DNA of 64,000 nucleotides from CAWJMF01 sp963843945 (GTDB lineage: Bacteria; Vulcanimicrobiota; Vulcanimicrobiia; Vulcanimicrobiales; Vulcanimicrobiaceae), in NCBI GenBank assembly GCA_963843945.1, contig CAWJMF010000002.1, forward strand, positions 1,240,001-1,304,000, written 5' to 3'. Position 1 is the first letter of the stretch, and each line of letters starts with the position of its first letter. A model generated the notes under the pieces. The model worked only from the letters and a program-made list of their open reading frames with translations, made no database searches and was not told where the DNA came from. The position numbers were made by a program, and so were the translations under genes. Shown here piece after piece: positions 23,273-32,214 of this stretch.

Positions 23273-24583
23273 ATGTCTTGGCTCCGGGCGGCGAAGAAGC
23301 GCGGCATGCGCCTGAAGCTTGCCTACGGCCGTTCCGGCCTGGAGGTCGACGTTCCCGGAGACGCGCTCGTCGTCGAACCGGCCGATCCGCCTGCGCTCCC
23401 CGACGAGCTGCTCGCGTTCCAGGCGGCGGTTCGCGAACCAATCCAGGCGCCGGCGCTGCGCGAGCTCGTCAGCTCGACCGACCGGGTGGTGATCGTTACC
23501 TCCGACATCACGCGGGCGACGCCGAACGAACGCCTCATTCCCTGGCTGCTCGACGAGCTCGCGCATGTTCCCGCGGAGCAGATCACCGTCATCGTGGGCA
23601 CCGGTTCGCACCGGGCCACGACGCCGGCGGAGTTCGTCCAGATGTTCGGCGCCGAGACGCTGACACGCGTGCGCGTGATCGACCACGACTCCCACGACCC
23701 GGCGCAGTCGGCACTCGTCGGAATGACGTCGCGCGGCGCGCGCGCGTTCTTGAACAAGGAGTATCTCGCCGCCGACAAGCGCATTGTCGTCGGGTTTATC
23801 GAGCCACACTTCTACGCCGGGTTCTCGGGCGGACCCAAAGGCGTCATGCCCGGCGTCGCGGGCATCGAGACCGTCACGTTTTTCCACAACGCGCAGATGG
23901 TCGGCGATCCCGGCTCGACCTGGCTGAACCTCGAGGCAAATCCGATCGCCGGGATGGCGCGCGAAGTCGCCGCGCTGGCGCCGCCGCACTTCCTCGTCAA
24001 CGTGACGCTCGACCGGCAAAAGCGGATCACCGGCTTTTTCTGCGGCGACTATCTGGCCGCGCACGCGCGCGGCTGCGCCTTCTGCCGCACGACGGCGGCG
24101 CGCGCCGTGCCCCACCGGTTCGACGTGGTGCTCACCACGAACGGCGGCTATCCGCTCGATCAGAATCTTTACCAATGCGGAAAGGGCTTGACTGCGGCCG
24201 CACAGATCGCCAAGCCCGGCGGCACGATCGTGCTGTGCGCCGAGCTGAGCGACGGCCTTCCCGATCACGGAAACTTCAAAGACATCCTGCGCTCGCGCTC
24301 GACCCCGCGCGAATTGCTCGAGATGATCGAGGCGCCGGGTTACCGCTTGTACGATCAGTGGGCGGCGCAGAGTCAAGCGCTCGTGCAAGTCGCGGCCGAG
24401 GTCGAACTGTACTCGTCGCTGCCCGACGAGATGGTGACGGCCGCACTGTTGCGCCCGATCCGCGACCCGAGCGCGGCAGTGCGAGCCGCGCTCGAACGCG
24501 CCGGCCGCGGCGCAACCCTCGCCGTCTTACCCGAAGGCCCCTACGTCGTTCCATATGTAGCCGCCGCGAGGGCCTTGGCTTAA
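23273..24583 (+). CDS. LarA-like nickel-pincer racemase family protein (DUF2088)
   Basis: A 436-residue protein of the LarA family, whose founding member is a lactate racemase with a nickel-pincer cofactor. It shows GTGSHRATTPAEF, the hallmark EPHFYAGFSGGPKGVMPGVAG, and GGYPLDQNLYQCGKGL. LarA His and Lys ligand positions appear retained. The cofactor genes larB, larC and larE are not here. Many DUF2088 members act on other 2-hydroxyacids. ATG 23273 is taken; MRLKLAYGRSG at 23306 is an equally possible start. Its place near glycolate-oxidation genes suggests a 2-hydroxyacid substrate. Confidence 0.88.
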   Translation: MSWLRAAKKRGMRLKLAYGRSGLEVDVPGDALVVEPADPPALPDELLAFQAAVREPIQAPALRELVSSTDRVVIVTSDITRATPNERLIPWLLDELAHVPAEQITVIVGTGSHRATTPAEFVQMFGAETLTRVRVIDHDSHDPAQSALVGMTSRGARAFLNKEYLAADKRIVVGFIEPHFYAGFSGGPKGVMPGVAGIETVTFFHNAQMVGDPGSTWLNLEANPIAGMAREVAALAPPHFLVNVTLDRQKRITGFFCGDYLAAHARGCAFCRTTAARAVPHRFDVVLTTNGGYPLDQNLYQCGKGLTAAAQIAKPGGTIVLCAELSDGLPDHGNFKDILRSRSTPRELLEMIEAPGYRLYDQWAAQSQALVQVAAEVELYSSLPDEMVTAALLRPIRDPSAAVRAALERAGRGATLAVLPEGPYVVPYVAAARALA

Positions 24584-24628
24584 GTCAAACGGGATAGATT
24601 TGCAAATCAGTCGTTGAATTCACGCAGC

Positions 24629-24991
24629 ATGAACATAACAGGGATCGACGTTCACACGTATATGGTCAAAGATCTCGCGCGCGCGATCGCCTTCTACCGC
24701 GACGTACTGCAGTTGCCGCTGCCGACGATCGGTGAGAACGGCGCCGAATTCGAACTCCCCGACGGCTCGACGTTCGAGCTCTGGAACCCCGCCGAGGCGA
24801 ACTGGCCTTGGGAGCGCGGAAACGGAGTCACGTTCGCCGTCGCGGATGCGCGCGAGGCGGTCGCCGAGCTGCGCTCCCGCGGCGTAGCGATGGGCGACCC
24901 CATGGATAACCCCAGCTGTTTTATGGCAATCGGCGAGGATTCCGAGGGAAATCAACTCGCGATCCACCAGCGTAAGCGAAATTATCGTTAG
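24629..24991 (+). CDS. VOC (glyoxalase/bleomycin-resistance) family protein
   Basis: A 120-residue vicinal-oxygen-chelate protein. DVHTYMVKDLARAIAFYRDVL is the first beta-alpha-beta unit with a His ligand, FELPDGSTFELWNP gives a Glu ligand, and DSEGNQLAIHQRK ends the second repeat. Start ATG 24629. It could be a lyase, an epimerase or a binding protein; the ligand set does not decide which. Its end overlaps the convergent M14-type gene by four bases. Confidence 0.85.
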   Translation: MNITGIDVHTYMVKDLARAIAFYRDVLQLPLPTIGENGAEFELPDGSTFELWNPAEANWPWERGNGVTFAVADAREAVAELRSRGVAMGDPMDNPSCFMAIGEDSEGNQLAIHQRKRNYR

Positions 24992-25794
24992 GCGATAAGT
25001 GCCTCCAGCCGGTCGATCGCGGTCGTGACCGCGACGCGGTGCATGGCGATGCGGTCGTTCCAGTCGCGCTTGCGCGGGGTTTCGAAGGTCATGGCGCGCT
25101 TGGCCGCGTGCCGTAAGAGGAACAGATTGTAGGGGAGACCGCCGAGGAACGTGGCCTCCGCCTCGGCGTCGGTGATGACGCGGCCGTGCGCGAGGTGCGC
25201 GGGTGGCCGGCCGTCGCTCGGCGGATACACGATATCGAACGCGGCGTGCAGGTCTTGAATCGGGAAGGCTTCGTCTTCGATGGCGCGGATGACGAACTCA
25301 CCGAGCGGCGCTTTACCGTCGACGAGCGGCTCGTACGCGTAGAAGCCGTCGGCCTCGTAGTCTTCGTGCAAATCGAGCGACAGCGCGAACTTACGGTCGC
25401 GGTTGGCGGTAATGATGGCGCGGGACTCGGGCGTCGTTCCGCCCCGCGTGAAGCTCCGGTTGATGTCGGCCCCCTCTTCGTTCTCGCGCGTTCCCAACCG
25501 GTAGCCGCTCGGATTGGTGCAGGGCCACATGCGATAGGCGTAGGCCGGGTCGAGCAATCCGTCGGCGACGATCGAGAGCAGCGCCCATGGACCGGCCGGC
25601 TCGTCGCCGTGCACGCCCGCGGCGAGCGCGATCGTCGCGCGCGCATTTTCCATGCCGCCTCCGGGCACGCTCTCGGCGATCAACAGCGTGCGCGTCGAGC
25701 CGACGGTCGCGACCTCGCGCACGGTCAGTCCCGGACGTCGCAAGCGCAAGCTCTTCCAGGCGGCGACCAGTTCGCCGTATTCCGGCCCGCTCAC
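24988..25794 (-). CDS. M14/succinylglutamate desuccinylase-like zinc hydrolase
   Basis: A 268-residue zinc-carboxypeptidase-fold hydrolase. AAGVHGDEPAG holds the first His and Glu ligands, ADINRSF is the conserved Asn-Arg segment, and SLDLHEDYE carries the third His. It is shorter than digestive carboxypeptidases and resembles the aspartoacylase / succinylglutamate desuccinylase branch. Start GTG 25794 overlaps the glcF stop (GTGA), so it is the last gene of the glcDEF unit. Substrate unknown. Confidence 0.85.
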   Translation of the reverse strand: MSGPEYGELVAAWKSLRLRRPGLTVREVATVGSTRTLLIAESVPGGGMENARATIALAAGVHGDEPAGPWALLSIVADGLLDPAYAYRMWPCTNPSGYRLGTRENEEGADINRSFTRGGTTPESRAIITANRDRKFALSLDLHEDYEADGFYAYEPLVDGKAPLGEFVIRAIEDEAFPIQDLHAAFDIVYPPSDGRPPAHLAHGRVITDAEAEATFLGGLPYNLFLLRHAAKRAMTFETPRKRDWNDRIAMHRVAVTTAIDRLEALIA

Positions 25795-27068
25795 AGCAAG
25801 GTCGCGTCGAGGATCTCGATCGGGTGCGCCGCGGGCAGACTTAATCCGCGTTCGGCGAGGATCGACTGGATCTGCAGCGTGCAGCCCGGATTCGCGCTGG
25901 CGAGCATGTCGGCGTCGAGCGAGAGGACGTTGTCGACTTTGCGCTCGCCGATTTCAGCCGCGCTTTCGGGCTGCACGAGGTTGTAGATTCCGGCGCTGCC
26001 GCAGCACTGATCGCCGTCCGGGACCTCGAGCAGCTGCAGGCCCGGGATGGAGCGCAGCAGCTCGCGCGGTTGAACGCGGATGCGCTGCGCGTGCGCTAGG
26101 TGGCAGGCATCGTGATAGGCGACCTTGATCGGCGAGAAGCGCCGCTTCGCGACCGGTTCGACGCCGGCAAGAAACTCGTTGACGTCCTTTACCTTTTCGC
26201 TGAAGCGCGCGGCAGGTCCGAACATCTCCGGCTCGTTCACAAAAAGTTCGCCGTACTGCTTGAGCGTGGAGCCGCAGCCGGCGGCGTTGATGAGGATCGC
26301 GTCGACGTCGGGCGCAGCGGCGGCGAAGTCCGCGATCAGCGCCGCGGCGAACGCACGCGCCTCCCGATCGCGGCCGGCATGGAGCGAGAGAGCGCCGCAG
26401 CAGCCCTGGACCTGCGGTATCAGAACGTCGAACCCTTCGGCGGCGAGCACGCGGACCGTCGCGGCGTTGACGTTCGGGAAGAATACGCGTTGGACGCAAC
26501 CCGCGATCAGCGCAACGCTGCCGCGCTTGGGACCGCGCGCCGGCGTGAAGGGCGGCAACGACGCCCGCAGGCGCGACACGGTCAGCGGCGGCGCGAGTTC
26601 GGCCAGCTTGCGCAAGCGCGCAGGCAGGAACGAAAAGAGCTTGAGTTTTTTCGCGAGCCCGCGCAAGCCGAGCTTATCGAAAGCCAAAAGCCCCGGCGCC
26701 AGCAGCCGCAAGCGCTCGGGATACGGAAAGATCGCGAAGATCAGTTCGCGGAAGGTCGCGTCCTCGGTCGGACGCTCGTAGCGCGCCTCGATCTGCGCGC
26801 GCGCGCCTTCGATCAGCAAATCGTACTGCACGCCCGAAGGGCAAGCGGTGACGCAGCCCATGCAGCCCAAGCACGCGTCGAGATGGCCGACGACGGTCTC
26901 GTTCAACTCGAGCGTTCCGTCGTGGATGCCGGCGATCAAGTCGATGCGGCCGCGCGGGGAGTCGGGCTCGTCGTGCCAGGAACGGTACGTCGGGCAAGCC
27001 GGCAAGCAAAAGCCGCAGTGCACGCAATCGGCCAGCAAGTCGTCCATCGTGCGCTGCTCGGCCGCCAC
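25791..27068 (-). CDS. glcF: Glycolate oxidase iron-sulfur subunit
   Basis: A 425-residue protein with two 4Fe-4S ferredoxin motifs (CVHCGFCLPACPTY and CLGCMGCVTACPSG) and two CCG-type domains (VQGCCGALSLHAG and GDQCCGSAGIY) that shuttle electrons to quinone. It acts with GlcD and GlcE in oxidising glycolate (or a related 2-hydroxyacid such as lactate) to the keto acid. Start GTG 27068 overlaps the glcE stop (TAGTG). The gene order D-E-F on one strand is the usual one. Confidence 0.95.
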   Translation of the reverse strand: MAAEQRTMDDLLADCVHCGFCLPACPTYRSWHDEPDSPRGRIDLIAGIHDGTLELNETVVGHLDACLGCMGCVTACPSGVQYDLLIEGARAQIEARYERPTEDATFRELIFAIFPYPERLRLLAPGLLAFDKLGLRGLAKKLKLFSFLPARLRKLAELAPPLTVSRLRASLPPFTPARGPKRGSVALIAGCVQRVFFPNVNAATVRVLAAEGFDVLIPQVQGCCGALSLHAGRDREARAFAAALIADFAAAAPDVDAILINAAGCGSTLKQYGELFVNEPEMFGPAARFSEKVKDVNEFLAGVEPVAKRRFSPIKVAYHDACHLAHAQRIRVQPRELLRSIPGLQLLEVPDGDQCCGSAGIYNLVQPESAAEIGERKVDNVLSLDADMLASANPGCTLQIQSILAERGLSLPAAHPIEILDATLL

Positions 27069-28249
27069 TAGAGCCCTCCGAGGAAGCGGCCGCGATTGAG
27101 GCGACGCTCCGGATCGAAGCGCTCTTTGAGGCGCTTCATGAGAAAAAACGAAGCGGGCAGGTTGCCGAAGCGATCGAGCGGACCGGTGAAGGTCCCAGGC
27201 GCGAGCTCGAGCACGACGAGCGTCCCGCCGTACGCTTCGAGCGCGGCGCGCGCGTCGAGCACGGCGCGCACGAACTGCCCTTCCTCACCCGGGTTGCCGG
27301 AGATGAAGGCGGCGCCGAGCGTCGGGTACAGCACCGTCTGCGCTTCGGCGAAGGCGGCCTCGAGCGGCGCGAGCGCTTCCTCGGTCACGCGTTCGAGCGC
27401 CGAAGGTGGGGCCGAGAGGCGCAAGCGCACGCTGCCGAACGTGCGCACCCGTTCGTGGTCGCGCGGAATCAGGTCGCTCGGCGCCTCGTCGATCGAGAAG
27501 GTGCGCGCGTCGGCGATAGCCGCCAGCGCCGCGCTTTGCTCTTCCACGCCGGCCTGGAAGCCCTCGAAGAGCACGCACGTCTCGAAGGCGCGACCGATCC
27601 GAAAGGCGAGTAAGGCGCTCGGTTCGAGATGGCGCGCGACGATCGCCGCGCAAAACTCGCGCAGATCCGTGGCCGTCGGAACGATGACGCGCAGCCAGCG
27701 CGACGTTTCGGGAAGCGGATGGAGCCGGAACGTCGCCGTGGCGATCAAACCGAGCGAACCCAGCGCCCCGACCATCAGCTTCGGCAAATCGAAGCCGGCA
27801 ACGTTCTTGACGACTTTGCCGCCGCCGCGCACGCGAACTCCGTCGGCTCGAATCAACGAGATGCCCACGATCAGGTCGCGCAGCGTGCCGAAGCGCGCGC
27901 GCAACGGTCCGAAGGCGTTCGTCGCGAGCAGACCGCCAAGCGTCGCACGCTCGGGCAAAGGTGCATCGAGCGCCAGCCGTTGCCGCTCGGGCGCGAGCGT
28001 GCGTTGCAGCTGGGCCAGGGTGACCCCGGCTTCGACCGTCACGATCATGTCGGACGGCACGTACTCGACGATCGCGTTGAGCCGGCCCGTGCGCAAGAGC
28101 GTGTCGACGCGCTCGGGCGGATTGCCGTAACGGATCTCCGTTCCGCCGCCGAGGAAGGCCAAGGTCCTACCGTCGCCGGCCGCCGCCTGCATGACGCGCT
28201 CGGCCTCGGCGATGCTGCCGGGTGAAACCGTCGTGCCGGGCTCGATCAA
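27068..28249 (-). CDS. glcE: Glycolate oxidase FAD-binding subunit GlcE
   Basis: A 393-residue protein of the PCMH-type FAD oxidase fold. FAD contacts are in LAFLGGGTEIRYGNPP, LPERATLGGLLATNAFGP and GKVVKNVAGFDLPKLMVG, followed by the smaller cap domain. GlcE is a catalytically poor relative of GlcD needed for the complex. Start TTG 28249 overlaps the glcD stop. Confidence 0.93.
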   Translation of the reverse strand: MIEPGTTVSPGSIAEAERVMQAAAGDGRTLAFLGGGTEIRYGNPPERVDTLLRTGRLNAIVEYVPSDMIVTVEAGVTLAQLQRTLAPERQRLALDAPLPERATLGGLLATNAFGPLRARFGTLRDLIVGISLIRADGVRVRGGGKVVKNVAGFDLPKLMVGALGSLGLIATATFRLHPLPETSRWLRVIVPTATDLREFCAAIVARHLEPSALLAFRIGRAFETCVLFEGFQAGVEEQSAALAAIADARTFSIDEAPSDLIPRDHERVRTFGSVRLRLSAPPSALERVTEEALAPLEAAFAEAQTVLYPTLGAAFISGNPGEEGQFVRAVLDARAALEAYGGTLVVLELAPGTFTGPLDRFGNLPASFFLMKRLKERFDPERRLNRGRFLGGL

Positions 28250-29709
28250 CCCCGGCCCGCGCTGTCCGCTTGTTCGCTCGCGTGCGGCACGTAGGTGCCC
28301 GGCCGGTCGCCGCAGAGCCGCGGCGTCGGAAAGACTTTGTTCGGATTGAACGACCGGTCCGGATCGAACGCGCAGCGGATGGAGTTCATCGATTCGAGGT
28401 CGTCGTCATTGAAGAGTTCGCCGAGGTAAACCGCTTTATCCGCACCGACGCCGTGCTCGCCCGTAATCGAACCGCCGTACTTGATGCAGATGCGCAAGAT
28501 TTCGCCGGCGACGACTTCGGCGTGGTGCTCCTCGCCGGGTACGCGCGCGTCGTACAGCACCAGCGGATGCAAGTTGCCGTCACCAGCGTGAAACACGTTG
28601 GCGATGCGGAAACCCTCGCGCGCTCCGAGCTCGGCAATTTCGCGTAGTACTTTCCCGATCTCCGAACGCGGGATGACCCCGTCTTGCACGTAGTAGTTGG
28701 GGCTAATCCGGCCCATCGCGGCGAAAGCGCTCTTGCGGCCCTTCCACATCAGGGCGCGTTCGGCGTCGTCGCGCGGCGCGCGCACGGCGAGCGCACCGCT
28801 GCGCCGCGCGATGTCGCTCGCGAGCTGCGCGGTGTGTTCGGCCTCGGCCAGCGTGCCGTCGACGTCGACGAGGAGCGCCGCGCCGGCATCGAGCGGCCAA
28901 TCGACGCCGGTCGCTTTGACGATCGCTTCGATCGCCAGCCGGTCCATCATCTCGACGGCGGCCGGAACGATCCCGCGGGCGACGATCGCGGAAACGCACG
29001 CTCCGGCTTCGTCGGTGGAGGGGAACGTCGCGAAAAACGTCCGCGTCGTTTCCGGGACGCGCAGGATGCGCACGACGGCCTCGGTCACGATGCCCAGCAT
29101 CCCTTCGCTGCCGACCAAGACCGACATCAGATCGTAACCCAGCGGATCGCTTGCCGCCGAACCGAGTTCGACGATGTGTCCGTCGGCCAAGACGACGGTT
29201 GCCGCCACGACGTGGTTGACGGTGAAGCCGTACTTGAGGCAGTGCGCGCCGCCCGAATTCTCGGCGATGTTGCCGCCGATCGAGCACACGCTCTGCGAAC
29301 TCGGGTCGGGCGCGTAGTAGTACCCAAAGGGCGCGATCGCTTTGGTCACGTCGAGATTGATGACCCCGGGCTGGACGCGCATCCGGAAGTTTTCGAAATC
29401 GACCTCGAGGATCTCCGTCATACGCGCGAGGCCGACCACGATGCCGTCGGCGGAGGGCAACGCGCCGCCGGAAAGGCCCGTGCCGGCGCCGCGCGGCACG
29501 ACGGGTATGCCGCGTGCGTGCGCGATCTTGAGGCAGGCCGCGACTTCTTCGGTCGAGGCCGGCAGAACGACGGCCAGCGGACGCACGCGCATCCCGGTCA
29601 GCCCGTCGCACTCGTAGGTCCGCAATTCCGCGGGTGCCGTGAGGCAGTACTTTCGTCCGACGACCGCGGCTAGTTCGTCGAGCGCGGTCGCGCCGTCCAC
29701 CGTCTGCAA
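28246..29709 (-). CDS. glcD: Glycolate oxidase catalytic subunit GlcD
   Basis: A 487-residue FAD-linked 2-hydroxyacid dehydrogenase. The FAD pocket is in VVPRGAGTGLSGGALPSADG and CSIGGNIAENSGGAHCLKYG, and the catalytic C-terminal domain has NVFHAGDGNLHPLVLYD and GGSITGEHGVGADK, with the metal-binding His. Start TTG 29709 after AGGAC. It is the first gene of the glcD-glcE-glcF-M14 unit. Glycolate and lactate are the best-known substrates of the family and cannot be separated by sequence. Confidence 0.95.
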   Translation of the reverse strand: MQTVDGATALDELAAVVGRKYCLTAPAELRTYECDGLTGMRVRPLAVVLPASTEEVAACLKIAHARGIPVVPRGAGTGLSGGALPSADGIVVGLARMTEILEVDFENFRMRVQPGVINLDVTKAIAPFGYYYAPDPSSQSVCSIGGNIAENSGGAHCLKYGFTVNHVVAATVVLADGHIVELGSAASDPLGYDLMSVLVGSEGMLGIVTEAVVRILRVPETTRTFFATFPSTDEAGACVSAIVARGIVPAAVEMMDRLAIEAIVKATGVDWPLDAGAALLVDVDGTLAEAEHTAQLASDIARRSGALAVRAPRDDAERALMWKGRKSAFAAMGRISPNYYVQDGVIPRSEIGKVLREIAELGAREGFRIANVFHAGDGNLHPLVLYDARVPGEEHHAEVVAGEILRICIKYGGSITGEHGVGADKAVYLGELFNDDDLESMNSIRCAFDPDRSFNPNKVFPTPRLCGDRPGTYVPHASEQADSAGRG

Positions 29710-29745
29710 AGTCCTGAGCGGTTTCGGGACGAGGCGGGAAGGCGC

Positions 29746-30036
29746 CTACGGGCCGCTTTGGATGGCGCGATAGTCGCGCTGGCCCGTCGCCTCGTCGACG
29801 TACACCTGGACCAGCTGACCCGTCACGGGGTCGGCGAAGCGCTCGGCCGTCGGCCTGAAATTGGAGCCGGTGAGCCTGGGGCGATAGCGGCCGCGTTCGA
29901 TCAAGATCGCGACGATGCCGAGCGCGCAGTAGACGGCCATGACGATCCAGGGATGCGGACAGTGCGTGATCGCTACCCCGATGCCGAGCGCCACCCCGAA
30001 GCCGAGCACGAGCAGGACCGCGTTGCGCAAACCCAT
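29746..30036 (-). CDS. Small membrane protein, two helices
   Basis: A 96-residue protein with two hydrophobic helices (about residues 6-24 and 30-46) and a polar C-terminal part that would sit in the cytoplasm (SNFRPTAERFADPVTGQLVQV). No family recognised. It lies two bases after the YbjQ-like gene on the same strand, so the two are likely made together. Confidence 0.7.
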   Translation of the reverse strand: MGLRNAVLLVLGFGVALGIGVAITHCPHPWIVMAVYCALGIVAILIERGRYRPRLTGSNFRPTAERFADPVTGQLVQVYVDEATGQRDYRAIQSGP

Positions 30037-30038
30037 CG

Positions 30039-30362
30039 CTACGCCACCGGTTCGATCGTCACGGCGGTCCCGTATGCGACGACTTCGTTCATCGTCTGAC
30101 CCATTTCCGAGGAATCGAACATCATGCGTACGACGGCATTCCCGCCCATCGTCGCCGCGTTTTGCGACATCCGATCGATCGCTTGCCGGCGCGAATCTTC
30201 GACCATCGCGGTGTATTCGTGAATTTCACCGCCCACGATCGTACGCAAACCGGCCAGAATATTGCCCGCCAGCCCGCGGCTCCGCACGACGACGCCGTAC
30301 ACCTGGCCGTAGGTCTTAACGATCCGGTAACCGGCGACGTCTTCCGTGGTCACGACGATCAT
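30039..30362 (-). CDS. YbjQ/DUF74 family protein
   Basis: A 107-residue homopentamer-forming family, sometimes called heavy-metal-binding. Family markers are MIVVTTEDVAGYRIVKTYG and ALRTIVGGEIHEYTAMVED-like text (here GLRTIVGGEIHEYTAMVED), then ARQAIDRM-type helix and NAVVRMMFDSSEMG. ATG 30362 follows AAAGG; a GTG nine bases earlier is possible. Biochemical role is not established. Confidence 0.92.
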   Translation of the reverse strand: MIVVTTEDVAGYRIVKTYGQVYGVVVRSRGLAGNILAGLRTIVGGEIHEYTAMVEDSRRQAIDRMSQNAATMGGNAVVRMMFDSSEMGQTMNEVVAYGTAVTIEPVA

Positions 30363-30608
30363 CGATTGCACCTTTCAAAGAGCGGCGAGAAATACCGGCG
30401 CGCCGGCCTTGAGTTTCAGGCTACCGGGGAGACGCTTCCACCCTGCCACCGATTCTGGGAGCCGGGCGACTGTCTTTCTTGCTGGAATCGGATAGCGCCG
30501 GGTTGGCCCGGCGGGCTACGATTCGCGGCGATGGGCCACGCGTTTTCGGGCGCCGCGCTTCATCGTCCGCCACCCTCCGTATCGCTGCTCGTGACTCGAG
30601 CGGGAGAC

Positions 30609-32141
30609 ATGACACTAGTGGCTACAGCAAAGCAACCAAATATTATCGCGATTATGGCCGACGACATCGGCTGGTTCAATCTCGGCTGCTACCATCAGGG
30701 CATGATGGCGAGCCGCACGCCCAATCTCGATCGACTGGCGGCTGAGGGAATTCGCTTCACGGACTACTACGCCGAAGCGAGCTGCACGGCCGGGCGTGCC
30801 AACTTCATCACCGGCCAATTGCCGATCAGAACGGGTCTCACAACCGTCGGTCAGGCAGGCGCGAAAGTCGGAATGCCGGCCGAAGCGCCGACGATTGCGA
30901 CCGCCCTGAAATCGATGGGCTACGCCACCGGCCAATTCGGCAAGAATCACTTGGGCGATCTCAACGAGTATCTTCCGACGGTTCACGGCTTCGACGAATT
31001 TTTCGGCTACCTGTATCACCTCGATGCGATGGAGGATCCCTCGCATGCGAATTATCCCCAGGCACTCTTAGACAAGATCGGCCCCCGCAACATGGTCCAC
31101 AGCTGGGCCACCGACGTTGACGATCCGACGGTCATGCCGCGCTGGGGAAAGGTCGGCAAACAGAAGATCAAGGACGAGGGGACGCTCTATCCCGACCGGA
31201 TGGAAACCGTTGACGACGAAATCCTGGCGCACGCGCTGAAGTTCATCGACGGCGCAAAGGCCGCCGGCAAGCCGTTCTTCTGCTGGCTCAACCCGACGCG
31301 CATGCACGTGGTCACGCACCTCTCGGAAAAGTACGAGAAGCTGCGCACGTCGGAGAACGGCTGGTCCATCTCGGAAGCCGGTATGGCGCAGCTCGACGAC
31401 ATCGTCGGCGCCGTCATGCAGAAGCTCAAAGACGACGGCCTCGACGACAACACCCTGGTCGTTTTTACGACGGACAACGGGACGGAGAACTTCACCTGGC
31501 CGGACGGCGGTCAGACGCCCTTCGCCGGCGGCAAAGGCACCGTGCTCGAAGGCGGCTTCCGGTCGCCCTGCGTGGCGCGCTGGCCCGGAAAGATCCCAGC
31601 CGGAAAAGTCGAGAACGGGATCTTCTCGGGACTCGATTGGTTCCCGACTTTCGTTGCCGCCGCCGGCGACCCAAACATCGTCGCCGGACTGCAAAGCGGA
31701 AAGCAGCTCGGGGATCGTACCTACAAGGTCCACCTCGACGGCTACGATCAAACGAACGTCATCACCGGGAAAGGTCCGTCCAATCGCCACGAGATCTTCT
31801 ACTTCGCCGAAGGTACGCTCGGCGCGGTCCGCTACAACGATTACAAGTACCGCTTCATCGACCAGCCCAACGGCTGGCTCGGCGGCACCGTTAAGGTCGA
31901 CTGGCCGATCCTCGTTAACTTGCGGCTAGATCCGTTCGAAAGAACGGGCATATCCGGATCGCTCGCCTACTACAACTGGTTCGCGTACGAATTCTGGCGT
32001 TTCGTGCTCGTGCAAGAGGTCGTGGCCAAGGGGGCGCAGACCTTCGTCGAGTTCCCGCCGATGCAAAAGGGCGCGTCCTTTAACATGGAAGCCGTCAAAG
32101 CCCAGATTGAAAAGGCGATCGCTTCCCACAGCGGGAGTTAA
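30609..32141 (+). CDS. Type I arylsulfatase
   Basis: A 510-residue sulfatase that would hydrolyse sulfate esters. NIIAIMADDIGWFNLG provides the metal-binding Asp pair. The active-site motif is C59-T-A-G-R63, the C-x-(P/A)-x-R consensus in which Cys is converted to formylglycine. TTDNGTEN and the C-terminal FPPMQKGASFN are typical of a bacterial AtsA branch. There is no obvious signal peptide, so it may act in the cytoplasm. No formylglycine-generating enzyme is in the window. GGGAGA precedes the ATG. The next genes are a BASS-type transporter and a TRIC-type channel. Confidence 0.93.
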   Translation: MTLVATAKQPNIIAIMADDIGWFNLGCYHQGMMASRTPNLDRLAAEGIRFTDYYAEASCTAGRANFITGQLPIRTGLTTVGQAGAKVGMPAEAPTIATALKSMGYATGQFGKNHLGDLNEYLPTVHGFDEFFGYLYHLDAMEDPSHANYPQALLDKIGPRNMVHSWATDVDDPTVMPRWGKVGKQKIKDEGTLYPDRMETVDDEILAHALKFIDGAKAAGKPFFCWLNPTRMHVVTHLSEKYEKLRTSENGWSISEAGMAQLDDIVGAVMQKLKDDGLDDNTLVVFTTDNGTENFTWPDGGQTPFAGGKGTVLEGGFRSPCVARWPGKIPAGKVENGIFSGLDWFPTFVAAAGDPNIVAGLQSGKQLGDRTYKVHLDGYDQTNVITGKGPSNRHEIFYFAEGTLGAVRYNDYKYRFIDQPNGWLGGTVKVDWPILVNLRLDPFERTGISGSLAYYNWFAYEFWRFVLVQEVVAKGAQTFVEFPPMQKGASFNMEAVKAQIEKAIASHSGS

Positions 32142-32160
32142 GACCGGTTAAACACCGCAC

Positions 32161-32198
32161 AATGCGCCGTCGCGCCGACAGCGACGCGGCGGCGCATT
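32161..32198 (+). other. Strong intergenic hairpin before the transporter gene
   Basis: AATGCGCC (32161-32168) pairs with GGCGCATT (32191-32198), and the helix continues inward for about 14 pairs with a GT wobble and a loop near 32175-32184. There is no T-tract, so it is not a plain terminator. Its end is about 15 bases before the start codon, so it could limit translation or protect the 3' end of the sulfatase message. Confidence 0.6.
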
Positions 32199-32214
32199 CC
32201 CAGGTAAAGGCGCC

